Positions 42,866-51,626 of a stretch of 64,000 nt of DNA are shown in pieces. Origin of the DNA: Mycobacterium barrassiae (lineage in GTDB: Bacteria; Actinomycetota; Actinomycetes; Mycobacteriales; Mycobacteriaceae). Location: assembly GCF_025822765.1 (NCBI RefSeq), contig NZ_JACKUK010000012.1, positions 1 through 64,000 of the forward strand, read 5' to 3'. A program made the translations under genes and the position numbers. The stretch's first letter is position 1. Each line of letters begins with the position of its first letter. The notes below the pieces were generated by a model that saw only the letters and a program-made list of their open reading frames with translations, had not been told where the DNA came from and ran no database searches.

Positions 42866-44226
42866 TGCGGCGGCGGCAGCGGTGGCGCTTCGGGCGCCGG
42901 CGGGGCGAGTGCCGCGGGGTCCTGCGGGACCCCGGCCGGCAGCGGCGCGGCAGGCGGGGGCGCCTGCTGCTGATCGTCATTTCCGCCGATGTTCGACAGC
43001 CGGTCCCTGATCCTGGTCAGCAGGCCGGGCCGCTGCGGAGGCACGGGGGTCGGCTGGGCGGGCACCAGACCCGGCGCTGGCGGGACACCCGGCGGCGGCA
43101 GCGCTTCGACGGGAAGGCCCGGTTCGGGCAGCACCGGCGCTTCCGGCGGCAGCGCGGGCGCATCCGGCAGAGCGACGGCCGGTTCTGCCGGTACCTCGAC
43201 GAGGCTCTCCGGCGGCAGCTCGGCCTCGACGGGCGGGGCCTCCGGCGGGGGCAACGGCAATTCCTCGGCGAGCTCCGGGACGGCGGCGGGCCGTGGGGTC
43301 TCGGGAAGCGCGACGCGCACCCCCGCGCTCGCGATGTCCGGGGACGCCTTGGCCGCGGGCCGCGGCTCCTGCACCGCGGTGTCCCGCTCCGGCGTCATCT
43401 CCATGCTGACGGCCACCGACACCGACGCGACGAAGGTCACCGCACCGGCGACCAGCATGGCCAGCGGGCCGGTCTGCGTCAGCTGTCGACGGCTTTCGCG
43501 CGCGGGCCGCCGGCGGGCCTTTTCGCTTTGACCCCTACCGATCTGGATGAATGCCGTGTTGTGCGCCGACGCGAGCGCCGCGCCACGCGCCAGCGCGAGC
43601 TCGGACTCGGCCGGGACGAACACGGGCACCGACAAAATGTCTTCGAGCCGCGGGATCGCCGAGTGGACGCCACCGCCGGAACCCACCACGACAAGCGCCT
43701 CCGGCCGCCAGTCGGCGCCGGCGAAAACGGTGCTCAACCATCGGACCAACGCCTCTTCGGTGTCAATGGCGTGGTTGACGGCGGTCTGAACAGCCCCGAC
43801 GGCCTCGTGAACGATGAGCATGATCACGGTGTCGGGCTCGATCACACACACGGCGGTGACCTGGTATCCGAGAACATCGGAGATACCCCATGCCAAGGCT
43901 TCAGTCGCCTCCGGCAGCCGCACCGGCACGATGTTGTCGAACCCGCATTCGGACAACGACTTCAGCAGCAATGAGGCCTCGGCGGCGGCGCCGTCACTCC
44001 AGGTGACGCCGATCGAATGGAGCCGCTGGCCTCGCGAGGCCGCGATGGCCTCGGTGCGCAGGACGGCGGCGGCCGCCTGATCTGACGCCTGGCGGGGCGT
44101 CGCATGCCGGCCGGACACGATCTCAAAGGCCTCGCGGTCGACCGTGGAGCCGTCGGCGTCCTGCCCCTCAACGAGAACCAGACCGACGGCGGCCGGCGTC
44201 ACCGACAAACCGAGTACGGTGTCCAC
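42862..44226 (-). CDS. DUF7159-type protein with membrane helix and proline-rich tail
   Basis: From GTG 44226 (AGAAGGG upstream) the protein has 454 residues. The opening DTVLGLSVTPAAVGLVLVEG is characteristic of the DUF7159 proteins that recur in mycobacteria and resemble an actin-like ATPase fold (GSGGGVHSAIPRLEDIL and PVFVPAESELALARGAALA are the corresponding blocks). A single transmembrane segment, LAMLVAGAVTFVASVSVAV at about 271-290, is followed by 165 residues rich in Pro, Glu and Ala that would be outside the membrane. This is like partners of DnaK-related proteins, but the role is unknown. It is coupled to the Pr6Pr gene. Confidence 0.75.
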   Translation of the reverse strand: MDTVLGLSVTPAAVGLVLVEGQDADGSTVDREAFEIVSGRHATPRQASDQAAAAVLRTEAIAASRGQRLHSIGVTWSDGAAAEASLLLKSLSECGFDNIVPVRLPEATEALAWGISDVLGYQVTAVCVIEPDTVIMLIVHEAVGAVQTAVNHAIDTEEALVRWLSTVFAGADWRPEALVVVGSGGGVHSAIPRLEDILSVPVFVPAESELALARGAALASAHNTAFIQIGRGQSEKARRRPARESRRQLTQTGPLAMLVAGAVTFVASVSVAVSMEMTPERDTAVQEPRPAAKASPDIASAGVRVALPETPRPAAVPELAEELPLPPPEAPPVEAELPPESLVEVPAEPAVALPDAPALPPEAPVLPEPGLPVEALPPPGVPPAPGLVPAQPTPVPPQRPGLLTRIRDRLSNIGGNDDQQQAPPPAAPLPAGVPQDPAALAPPAPEAPPLPPPQ

Positions 44227-44440
44227 TCTTGCCCTTCTGAAACCGATCCGGACGTCCACCTGTCCGGGGTGACCTTACCCGCGCCCGCAAGCTTCGGCTC
44301 ACCGGGCATTGTTCCGCCTGACGAGCTCGCCGCATCGGGATGTGCTGTGGCCCTGAAACGCACTGCAAGTCCTCCAACAGCATCTTTGCCCGAATTTCGA
44401 CTCGTTCGATCCGTCACCGAAAGCCGGCCCGGGTGGCATC

Positions 44441-45928
44441 GTGACCCGCATGGCAACTGCGGAACATGCCGCGGGACAGGTCGAAGGCGGCCCCGCAGGG
44501 CGCACCGTATTCGGTCATCCCATCGGCCTGACCAACCTGTTCGGCGTCGAACTCTGGGAGCGATTCTCGTTCTACGGGATGCTCACGATCCTCGGGTACT
44601 ACCTCTATTACTCGCTGACCGACGGTGGCCTCGAACTGCCCAAGGCGACCGCGACCGGCATCGTCGGCGCGTACGGCGGCCTGGTGTATCTGTCCACCGT
44701 CCTCGGCGGCTGGATCGCCGACCGGGTGCTCGGTATGGAGCGCACCGTCCTCTACGGAGGCGTGGTGGTGATGTGCGGCCACATCGCGCTCGCCGTCGTA
44801 CCGGACCTCGTCGGTGTCGCGGTGGGCCTGGTGCTGGTGGCGCTGGGGTCGGGCGCACTGAAAGCCAATGCGTCGTCGCTGCTCGGCACGCTCTACGAAA
44901 AGGGCGACCCCCGCTGCGACGGCGGTTTCACCCTGTTCTACCTGGGCATCAATCTGGGCGCGTTCATCGGACCGCTCGTCACCGGCCTGCTGCAGACCAG
45001 GATCGGCTTCCACTGGGGGTTCGGGGCCGCTGCCGTCGGTATGGCCCTCGGACTGACGCAGTACGTCATCTTCCGGCGCAACCTCGGCGACCATGGCCGC
45101 ACTGTGCCGAACCCGTTGCCCCGCAGTGCTTTCGGCTGGGTTGCGGGTCTCGGCGTCCTGATCGTTGCGGTGATCGTCGCGGCGTTCGCCACCGGTCTGG
45201 TCGAGCTGTCGAATCTGTCGCATGTCACAACTGGGGTCATCGTGGCGGCGTCGATTGTCTATTTCGTCGTGATGCTGACCAGTTCGAAGGTGGTGCAGAT
45301 CGAACGGACGAGGCTACGCGCCTTCATACCGCTGTTCATCGCGAACGCGGTGTTCTGGTCGCTGTTCCAGCAGATCTTCACCGTGCTCGCGGTCTACTCG
45401 GACGAGCGGATGAACTGGTCGATCTTCGGTTGGACCGCCCCGTCGAACTGGATCGGCTCGATCGAGCCGGTCTGGATCATCCTGCTTTCACCGGTGTTCG
45501 CGGCCATGTGGACGCGGCTCGGTACGCGTGCACCCACCACCCCGCGAAAGTTCGCCTACGGCGTGATCGGCATGGGATTGGCGTTCCTGTTGTTCCTGCC
45601 GATGGCGGGCACGACGGGACGGTCGGTCCCGGCGCTGCTGGTGATCGGCATCATGGCGGTGTTCGCGATTTCCGAGTTGCTGCTGTCACCGATCGGGTTG
45701 TCGGTCACGACAAAGCTTGCGCCCGAAGCATTTCGGGCGCAGATGATGGCGCTGTACTTCTTCTCCGTCGGTCTCGGCACGGCGATGTCGGGTGTGCTGT
45801 CGGGTTATTACGATCCGGCCCGCGAGTTCGCCTACTTCGGCATCCTCGGCGGAGTCGCCATCGCCGCGGGTGTGGTCGTGTTCGCGCTGTCGCCCTGGAT
45901 CAGCCGGTTGATGGAGGGCGTGCACTGA
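44441..45928 (+). CDS. POT-family proton-dependent oligopeptide transporter
   Basis: The 495-residue membrane protein is of the major facilitator superfamily. The signature ELWERFSFYGM (about 37-47) is the POT ExxERFxYYG proton-coupling motif, and GIVGAYGGLVYLSTVLGGWIADR follows. About twelve to fourteen membrane segments are evident. It probably imports di- and tripeptides with protons. A GTG and an ATG (44450) both could start it. It is divergent from the DUF7159 gene, with 214 bases between them in which I see no clear operator. Confidence 0.88.
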   Translation: MTRMATAEHAAGQVEGGPAGRTVFGHPIGLTNLFGVELWERFSFYGMLTILGYYLYYSLTDGGLELPKATATGIVGAYGGLVYLSTVLGGWIADRVLGMERTVLYGGVVVMCGHIALAVVPDLVGVAVGLVLVALGSGALKANASSLLGTLYEKGDPRCDGGFTLFYLGINLGAFIGPLVTGLLQTRIGFHWGFGAAAVGMALGLTQYVIFRRNLGDHGRTVPNPLPRSAFGWVAGLGVLIVAVIVAAFATGLVELSNLSHVTTGVIVAASIVYFVVMLTSSKVVQIERTRLRAFIPLFIANAVFWSLFQQIFTVLAVYSDERMNWSIFGWTAPSNWIGSIEPVWIILLSPVFAAMWTRLGTRAPTTPRKFAYGVIGMGLAFLLFLPMAGTTGRSVPALLVIGIMAVFAISELLLSPIGLSVTTKLAPEAFRAQMMALYFFSVGLGTAMSGVLSGYYDPAREFAYFGILGGVAIAAGVVVFALSPWISRLMEGVH

Positions 45929-45932
45929 CGCG

Positions 45933-46874
45933 CTAGCCCGCCAGGATGTCGGTGAGCGCGTGGGGTTCGATGTTGCCGCCGGAGAGCACCATCACGGTGC
46001 GGCCGGGCGGGATTCGGCGCTGTCGGTAGGCGGCCAGCGCGACCGCACCGCTGGGTTCGCTGACGAGGTGCGCCTTGAGCGCGAGTTCCCGTACAGCACT
46101 GCGGATCTCGCTCTCGGACACGGTGATCACGCCGTCGAGCACCTTCTGAAGATGGGCGAACGTCAACTCCGACGGTTGTGACCGCAGACCGTCGGCGATG
46201 GTGCGATTCCGGTCCTCGATCGACCAATCGACCCGATGGCCCTTCGCAAGTCCTTCGGCGGTGTCGGCGGCGAGTTCGGGTTCCACGCCGAACACTCGCG
46301 CCTGCGGGCACAGCGCCTTGATCGCCGTGCCGACCCCGGAGGCCAAGCCGCCGCCGCTGACTGGGACGAGCACGTTCTCCACCGTCGGAAGGTCGTCGCC
46401 AATCTCCAGGCCGATCGTGCCCTGCCCGGCGATGATGTCGGGATGGTCGAACGGCGGGACCAAAACCCCGCCGGTCTCCTCGAGCACCTCGGCCGCGACT
46501 CGTTCGCGCTGGCCCGCCTCACAGAGCACCACTTCGGCGCCGTGCGCACGCGTGGCGTCGACCTTGACCGCCGGAGTTTCCTTCGGCATGACGATGTGCG
46601 CTGGAATCGCAAATACCGCGGCGGCGTAGGCCACGGCCTGGGCGTGGTTGCCGCTGGAATAGGCGACGACGCCGCGGGTGCGGACGGATTCATCGAGGTT
46701 GCCGATCGCGCTGAACGCCCCGCGGACCTTGAAGGCACCGATGGGCTGGAGGTTCTCCGGCTTGATCCACAGTGGCCGATCGTCGTCGGCCCACAAGGCC
46801 TGCAGCAGCGGCGTGCGCACGGCGAAGGCGCGAATCCGCGTCGCCGCCGACCTGATGTCATCGATGGTCACCAT
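45933..46874 (-). CDS. Threonine/serine dehydratase (PLP-dependent)
   Basis: The 313-residue enzyme starts at ATG 46874 (MVTIDDIRSAA). The longer frame adds 17 residues without support. The PLP lysine is in PIGAFKVRGA (about residue 50), the phosphate-binding glycine loop is VSGGGLASG near 175, and SSGNHAQA near 74 completes the site. It is a fold type II enzyme that deaminates threonine or serine to the oxo acid. The length is that of the catabolic, single-domain type, without an ACT-like regulatory domain, so allosteric isoleucine control is not expected. It converges with the POT gene (4 bases). Confidence 0.85.
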   Translation of the reverse strand: MVTIDDIRSAATRIRAFAVRTPLLQALWADDDRPLWIKPENLQPIGAFKVRGAFSAIGNLDESVRTRGVVAYSSGNHAQAVAYAAAVFAIPAHIVMPKETPAVKVDATRAHGAEVVLCEAGQRERVAAEVLEETGGVLVPPFDHPDIIAGQGTIGLEIGDDLPTVENVLVPVSGGGLASGVGTAIKALCPQARVFGVEPELAADTAEGLAKGHRVDWSIEDRNRTIADGLRSQPSELTFAHLQKVLDGVITVSESEIRSAVRELALKAHLVSEPSGAVALAAYRQRRIPPGRTVMVLSGGNIEPHALTDILAG

Positions 46875-46925
46875 GTCCACCGACTCAGTCTTGTCGACTA
46901 CGGTCAGCCGTTGCCAGGCCCCCAC

Positions 46926-47804
46926 CTATTTGCGGCGCGCGGTGAAATTGCTTCCCGTTGCCGGGCCTTCGATGTCGAATCCACGGCCTGCCAGCAATCG
47001 GCGGAAGAACTCTGCGCTGACCTTGTTCTTCAGTCGTACGCCGTATTCGCGCGAGAACACCCGGTCGGCGGGCAGTCGAATCGCGGGCGGGCCGTCCGGC
47101 GGCGGGATGAACTCGAACGTGACACCGTCGGCCGTCACCGTCGCGTACTGGTATTCCAACAGCGGCTCCCAGCTGTCGCCGCGACGCACCGACACCGAAC
47201 CGTCTTCGTGGACCTGGAATTCGCTGCCTCGCTTGACGAGCGGAATGAGGTTGAACCACAACAGAAGCAGACCGGGCAGGAGGAGCAGGAACAGCGCGTA
47301 TGCGTGGGTCTTCTCGAGTTCGGCATCGTAGGTGGGAGCGATGAGTTCGGCGAACCAGCCTTCGACGAAGATCGCGATGTCTCTGAGGACGTCACCGAAA
47401 CTCGCCCGCCCCGTGGACATGTCGTAGATCGCCGCCCCCGCCCCTGCGACACCACCGATCGTGAGCAGCGCACCGATGATCACCAGCGCCCAATTGGTCT
47501 TGGACACGAACGATCCGAGCAGGTGCGTCGGGTCGGACAGTTCGACCTTGGGACCGCCCAACGGCTTGGCCATACACCAGATGCTGATGGCGATCGCGGC
47601 GACGAGTGCGAGCCACTCCCACGGGCCGAAGGAGACGCTCTGCGAATTCCAGATCGCCAGTCCCAGAAACGTCAGCCACGCGATCCATCGCAACGCCCGC
47701 TGCCACCAGGTGAGCAACCGTTCGGTCGTGGGCTCGGGCCGTTGCCGGACCTCCCGGCCACCGTCGGCGGGGTTGGGCGCCTGCCAGCCCTCGCCAGAGG
47801 TCAT
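46926..47804 (-). CDS. Membrane protein with C-terminal beta-rich domain
   Basis: From ATG 47804 the protein has 292 residues, a large part of a far longer open frame that is not coding upstream. Four hydrophobic stretches lie at about 38-60, 65-82, 103-125 and 165-188. A soluble C-terminal domain from about 192 has GSEFQVHEDGSVSVRRGD and FTFEFIPPPDGPPAIRLP-like strand patterns, reminiscent of PH-like domains. No catalytic motif. It lies 51 bases upstream of the threonine dehydratase gene on the same strand and is divergent from the thioesterase gene, with 111 bases between. Confidence 0.65.
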   Translation of the reverse strand: MTSGEGWQAPNPADGGREVRQRPEPTTERLLTWWQRALRWIAWLTFLGLAIWNSQSVSFGPWEWLALVAAIAISIWCMAKPLGGPKVELSDPTHLLGSFVSKTNWALVIIGALLTIGGVAGAGAAIYDMSTGRASFGDVLRDIAIFVEGWFAELIAPTYDAELEKTHAYALFLLLLPGLLLLWFNLIPLVKRGSEFQVHEDGSVSVRRGDSWEPLLEYQYATVTADGVTFEFIPPPDGPPAIRLPADRVFSREYGVRLKNKVSAEFFRRLLAGRGFDIEGPATGSNFTARRK

Positions 47805-47915
47805 GACCGTCGCCCGCCCGTGCCCACGCGACGATCGTAACGGCGGGAATCGTTGCTGACCTGAAGTCGGCCAACTCGCTACGACCCGGTCGGATGTGCT
47901 CGATAGGGTGATGCC

Positions 47916-48368
47916 GTGGCCTCGTTTTCGTTGCCGATCGTGCCGCGTTACGCGGAGGTCGATCAACAGGGTGTCGTGTTCAACGGTCACTACCTCACCT
48001 GGTTCGACGAGGCGTGTACGGCGTTCCTCGACCACCTCGACGTCACCTACCCGGGCTTGATCGCCGGCGGGCACGACATCCAGGTCGTGCACAGCGATAT
48101 CGATTTCAAGGGACCGGTCAGGTGGCGCGACTCGGTGCGGGTCGAGGTGCACTGTGAGGCAATCGGATCCACCAGCTTCACCCTCGGTTTCACGGTGTGG
48201 CGCAGCAAGGGCGACACTGTCGCCGACATCGCTCAGCAGCCCGCGGTGCGTGGCCGCAACGTCTATGTGGTGGTCTCCACCGACGACTGGGCCAAACGCC
48301 AGATCCCACCGACGCTGCGCGAGGCGCTGACTTCGGTTGAGCGTCAAGCGCGTAACGCGTCCGAGTGA
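47916..48368 (+). CDS. Hotdog acyl-CoA thioesterase (4HBT/YbgC family)
   Basis: The 150-residue protein has a GTG start. The block PRYAEVDQQGVVFNGHYLTWFDEA (about 10-33) contains the 4-hydroxybenzoyl-CoA thioesterase catalytic aspartate (EVDQQG), the tyrosine-rich helix of the family, and DIDFKGPVRWRDSVRVEV. It hydrolyses acyl-CoA; the chain length is unknown. It is followed 25 bases later, on the same strand, by the agmatinase-family gene, although functional linkage is not evident. Confidence 0.84.
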   Translation: MASFSLPIVPRYAEVDQQGVVFNGHYLTWFDEACTAFLDHLDVTYPGLIAGGHDIQVVHSDIDFKGPVRWRDSVRVEVHCEAIGSTSFTLGFTVWRSKGDTVADIAQQPAVRGRNVYVVVSTDDWAKRQIPPTLREALTSVERQARNASE

Positions 48369-48393
48369 GCCACTGCGAAGGTACGGTCAAGGG

Positions 48394-49431
48394 ATGGGGC
48401 ACGATCACGGTCATCAGCGAGATCTTCCGCCGGGGATGGTCGAGCAACTAGAACTGGCCTACGCCGGTGTGGCGTCGTTCGGGCATCGCCCGTTCCTCAC
48501 CGAGGTCGAACAGCTCGAGTCGTGGCGCCCCGACGTGGCGATCGTCGGGGCACCGTTCGACGTCGGGACCACGAACCGGCCGGGTGCGCGATTCGGCCCA
48601 AGGGCCATCCGGGCCACCGCCTACGAGCCGGGCACGTACCACCTGGATCTCGGGCTGGAGATCTTCGACTGGCTCGAAGTCGTCGACTTCGGCGACGCGT
48701 ACTGCCCCCACGGACAGACCGAGGTCTCGCACAACAACATCCGCGAGCGTGTGCACGCGATCGCGTCCCGCGGCATCGTGCCGGTCATCCTCGGTGGCGA
48801 CCACTCGATCACCTGGCCCGCCGCGACCGCTGTGGCCGACGTGCACGGGTACGGCAACGTCGGCATCGTGCACTTCGACGCGCACGCCGATACCGCCGAC
48901 GAAATCGAGGGCAACCTGGCCAGCCACGGCACACCGATGCGTCGACTCATCGAGTCCGGCGCGGTGCCCGGCAGCCATTTCGTCCAGGTCGGCCTTCGCG
49001 GTTACTGGCCGCCGCAGGACACGTTCGAGTGGATGCAAGAGCAACGCATGACGTGGCACACCATGCAGGAGATTTGGGATCGCGGCTTCAAGGAGGTCAT
49101 GCGCGACGCCGTGAACGAGGCGCTCGCCAAGGCGGAGAAGCTGTACGTGTCCGTCGACATCGACGTCCTCGACCCCGCGCATGCGCCCGGCACCGGCACG
49201 CCCGAACCCGGGGGTATCACCACCGCGGATCTGCTGCGGCTGGTGCGCCAGCTCTGCCGCGAGCACGACGTCGTGGGTGTCGACGTCGTCGAGGTGGCAC
49301 CCGCCTACGACCACGCCGAACTCACCGTCAACGCTGCGCATCGGGTGGTTTTCGAAGCGCTCGGCGGGATGGCCGCGCGTCGCCGCGACGCCGCCCCGGA
49401 CGCCGCACCCCCGGGTCCGCCCGCGCGCTAG
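48394..49431 (+). CDS. speB: Agmatinase/arginase-family ureohydrolase
   Basis: From ATG 48394 the protein has 345 residues. The longer TTG-started frame adds 19 codons that overlap the preceding gene. All manganese-binding motifs are present: GGDHSITWP (about 140), DAHADT (about 163) and SVDIDVLDPAHAPGTGTPEPGG (about 253). This is a ureohydrolase that removes urea from agmatine or a related guanidino compound. The exact substrate is not provable, and some actinobacterial relatives act on guanidinobutyrate or guanidinopropionate. There is no polyamine gene nearby. It may be co-transcribed with the thioesterase gene. Confidence 0.8.
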   Translation: MGHDHGHQRDLPPGMVEQLELAYAGVASFGHRPFLTEVEQLESWRPDVAIVGAPFDVGTTNRPGARFGPRAIRATAYEPGTYHLDLGLEIFDWLEVVDFGDAYCPHGQTEVSHNNIRERVHAIASRGIVPVILGGDHSITWPAATAVADVHGYGNVGIVHFDAHADTADEIEGNLASHGTPMRRLIESGAVPGSHFVQVGLRGYWPPQDTFEWMQEQRMTWHTMQEIWDRGFKEVMRDAVNEALAKAEKLYVSVDIDVLDPAHAPGTGTPEPGGITTADLLRLVRQLCREHDVVGVDVVEVAPAYDHAELTVNAAHRVVFEALGGMAARRRDAAPDAAPPGPPAR

Positions 49432-49501
49432 CGTCGCCGCCAGGTGTGATCTCGGTCCCGGCGGGGTGTTGCCTTGGCGACGCCGGGAGGACAATGAGCT
49501 C

Positions 49502-49879
49502 ATGGCCGGAACTCTGTTCTTCGACGGCAACTGCGGAATGTGCACACGGGCGCGCGATTTCCTGGTCCGACACAACCGGACGGGCAACCTCGAGACGGAG
49601 CCGCTGCAGGGGCCGAACGTGGCCGAGCGCCTTGGCGTACCCGCTGATCGGCTGCTCGATTCCGTGCGCTGGCTGGACCAGTCGGGAGACGTGTACTCCG
49701 GCGCCGAGGCGGCGAGTGCCGCGGTATCGGTTGCCCTCGGCACCCGACTGCCTCTCCTGGTCTATCGCATACCGGGCATCCGGCAGGCGGAGGACGCGGT
49801 CTACCGGTGGGTCGCCGATCATCGTTACCGTTTCCCGGGTAAGACGCCGTTCTGCGAGTCGCATCCGGTCTCCTGCTGA
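49502..49879 (+). CDS. DCC-family thiol-disulfide oxidoreductase-like protein
   Basis: From ATG 49502 the protein has 125 residues. FFDGNCGMCTRARDF (6-20) is the DUF393/DCC signature DXXCXXC, a thioredoxin-like fold with a CXXC redox pair. A longer upstream frame is only a shadow of the agmatinase gene. The C-terminal segment ends CESHPVSC, with two further cysteines. Role unknown. It is followed by the GNAT gene after nine bases. Confidence 0.78.
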   Translation: MAGTLFFDGNCGMCTRARDFLVRHNRTGNLETEPLQGPNVAERLGVPADRLLDSVRWLDQSGDVYSGAEAASAAVSVALGTRLPLLVYRIPGIRQAEDAVYRWVADHRYRFPGKTPFCESHPVSC

Positions 49880-49888
49880 GGGGACCGA

Positions 49889-50401
49889 TTGGACATCGCG
49901 ATCCGGCGAGCGGTCGTCGAGGACCTCGACGGGATCGCCGACATCTACGCGCATTACGTATTCGGCGGCGTCGCAACGTTCGAGCTGACTCCCCCGGACC
50001 GCGACGAGTGGCGGCGGCGCTTCGAGGTCATCACCGAGCGCGAATTACCTTTCGTCACAGCGACATTGGACGGCGAGGTGGCGGGTTACGGCTACTGCAT
50101 GCCGTGGAAGACGCGGCCGGCCTACCGCCACACCGTGGAAGACTCGGTTTACCTGGCACCCGACGCGGTCGGACTGGGCATCGGCGGCAGGCTGCTCGAT
50201 ACCCTGCTGTCGGACTGCGCCGGCGTCGGCATTCGCCAGGTCATCGCTGTCATTGTGGACGCCGATGGCGCGGCTTCCCTTGCGCTGCACCGTAACCGGG
50301 GATTCGTCGACGCTGGGCGGCTGACTGCGGTCGGGTTCAAGCATGGTCGATGGCTCGACACTCTTCTGCTGCAACGCGGCCTCGGCGACGTCACAGACTG
50401 A
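49889..50401 (+). CDS. GNAT-family N-acetyltransferase (phosphinothricin-acetyltransferase-like)
   Basis: The 170-residue GNAT protein has a TTG start. AGGGG precedes it and the next in-frame ATG is far inside. IRRAVVEDLDGIADIYAHYV opens the fold. EDSVYLAPDAVGLGIGGRLLDTLL (about 85-105) is the acetyl-CoA pyrophosphate loop and VDADGAASLALHRNRGFVDAGRLTAVG is motif B. The order and spacing are those of the Pat/Bar type, which acetylates phosphinothricin or amino acid analogues. It may belong to an operon with the DCC gene. Convergent with the next gene (11-base overlap). Confidence 0.8.
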   Translation: MDIAIRRAVVEDLDGIADIYAHYVFGGVATFELTPPDRDEWRRRFEVITERELPFVTATLDGEVAGYGYCMPWKTRPAYRHTVEDSVYLAPDAVGLGIGGRLLDTLLSDCAGVGIRQVIAVIVDADGAASLALHRNRGFVDAGRLTAVGFKHGRWLDTLLLQRGLGDVTD

Positions 50402-50924
50402 CCTCGGTCCACGCCGGGTTGTCGTTGCGGTGGTCCCCGAAGTTTCGGCACTCCCCGTAGAGTCGGATCGTTCCGAAGGCCGGGTCGTCGACGTCGCGTT
50501 GCACCTCGGCGATGACCCCGCCGCTGGTGAGCTTGCGCCCGAAGCGCTCTGCTGTGGTGGGGGCGTCCACCCAGCCGTAGACGATCATCGCCGAGGCGAC
50601 CTCGTCCAGATATCGCGGCCAGTCGTCATGTAGCAGACGGAAATTCATGCAGAAGGTCGCTTGGTAGGGCGGCCCGTTCTCGTGTCCGCACGACATGAAC
50701 GAGTAGGCGCCGCTGGCGTCCTGTAGGTGCGCCTCGGCGACGATCTGCTTGGCCGCGTGGACCACCTGCGCCGCCGCCTGATCATCGGTCATGGGCGTGC
50801 CGTACAGAACGATGTCCTGCCGGTGGACCACGACGAGCGCCGTCCCCAGCACGAGCGACAGCACAAGAGACATCCACAACAGCGCCTTCGCCTGCCGCGT
50901 TCGGAGCCACCCACCGCTGGTCAT
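50391..50924 (-). CDS. Membrane-anchored or secreted hypothetical protein
   Basis: The 177-residue protein has one hydrophobic segment at about 14-33 (LLWMSLVLSLVLGTALVVV), acting as anchor or uncleaved signal, and the remainder outside the membrane. Three cysteines (about 79, 91 and the ECRNFGD one) suggest a disulfide. I recognise no family. It is followed on the opposite side by the TetR gene, in the same orientation, with a short gap of 8 bases, so it is probably in the TetR transcript. Confidence 0.65.
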   Translation of the reverse strand: MTSGGWLRTRQAKALLWMSLVLSLVLGTALVVVHRQDIVLYGTPMTDDQAAAQVVHAAKQIVAEAHLQDASGAYSFMSCGHENGPPYQATFCMNFRLLHDDWPRYLDEVASAMIVYGWVDAPTTAERFGRKLTSGGVIAEVQRDVDDPAFGTIRLYGECRNFGDHRNDNPAWTEVSL

Positions 50925-50932
50925 GAGCGAAG

Positions 50933-51568
50933 CTACCCGCCGCCGGCGATCCCGCTGATCAACCGCTCACACACGGCGTCCATCTCGCTACGCGCTCGCT
51001 TCCGGTCGGCCGCGCGGGACACGTAGAGCGCCGCCTCGTCGAGCGCGCCGAGCAAGACATGCGCCGTGGGACGCAGGGGTTGTTGCGGGATGGCTTTCTC
51101 GGCGATCGCGTGGGCGAGCATTCCCTCGATCACCCCGAGCCCGTACTTGACCCCGACTTCACGCCAGCGGTCCCACCCCAGCACCGCCGGGGCGTCGATC
51201 AGGACGATCTGCTGCACATCGGGTGCCGCGCACCCGTCGAGGAACAAGCGGGCCCCGACCCGCATCGCCTCCAGCGGATCGAGGGGCTGGAGTTCGGCGA
51301 TCTGACGGGCGATGTCCTCGACGAGATCCCGCTCGATCTGCTCGTACACCGCCGCGAACAGGCCCACCTTGTCGCCGAACTGGTGGTACAGCGCCCCGCG
51401 GGTGACCCCGGCGGCGGCCACGATCGCCTGGGTGGAGACCTCGGTGAAGCCCTTGTCGGCGAACAGCTTTCGGCCGGCATCGATCAACAGCGCGCGCGTC
51501 GCTGCCGTCCGCTGCGCCTGGGTGCGCCTGGCCGTCGGCGGCGCCGCTCCCCGATCGTTGACTTTCAT
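50933..51568 (-). CDS. TetR-family regulator
   Basis: The 211-residue protein has its helix-turn-helix at about 22-68 (RALLIDAGRKLFADKGFTEVSTQAIVAAAGVTRGALYHQFGDKVGLFAAVYEQI) and a helical C-domain. It is divergent from the alpha/beta hydrolase gene with a 58-base gap that contains an inverted repeat and a direct repeat, the likely operator. The hypothetical membrane gene follows downstream after 8 bases. The hydrolase and itself are probable targets. The ligand is unknown. Confidence 0.85.
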   Translation of the reverse strand: MKVNDRGAAPPTARRTQAQRTAATRALLIDAGRKLFADKGFTEVSTQAIVAAAGVTRGALYHQFGDKVGLFAAVYEQIERDLVEDIARQIAELQPLDPLEAMRVGARLFLDGCAAPDVQQIVLIDAPAVLGWDRWREVGVKYGLGVIEGMLAHAIAEKAIPQQPLRPTAHVLLGALDEAALYVSRAADRKRARSEMDAVCERLISGIAGGG

Positions 51569-51609
51569 ACAGTCTGCACGTAACTTTCATACCAAGTGTT
51601 TGTAAGTTA
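51561..51609. promoter_or_regulatory. Operator region between TetR and alpha/beta hydrolase
   Basis: TAACTT (51581-51586) and AAGTTA (51604-51609) are perfect 6-base arms 17 bases apart, with imperfect symmetry inside. ACTTTCATAC is also repeated directly at 51561-51570 and 51583-51592. The first copy overlaps the start of the TetR gene. Autoregulation is inferred. Confidence 0.5.
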
Positions 51610-51626
51610 GGGGAAGGATAGCGAAT

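Noticed and set aside
46236-47840. 534-codon plus-strand frame over the dehydratase and membrane genes
   Set aside because: Shadow frame: it spans two genes and their gap and shows no domain.
46926-48347. 473-codon form of the membrane protein gene
   Set aside because: The upstream part is antisense to the thioesterase gene; ATG 47804 gives the natural start.
48447-48460. CTAGAACTGG as a further KstR-like site
   Set aside because: It lies inside the agmatinase gene and lacks the GTT half.
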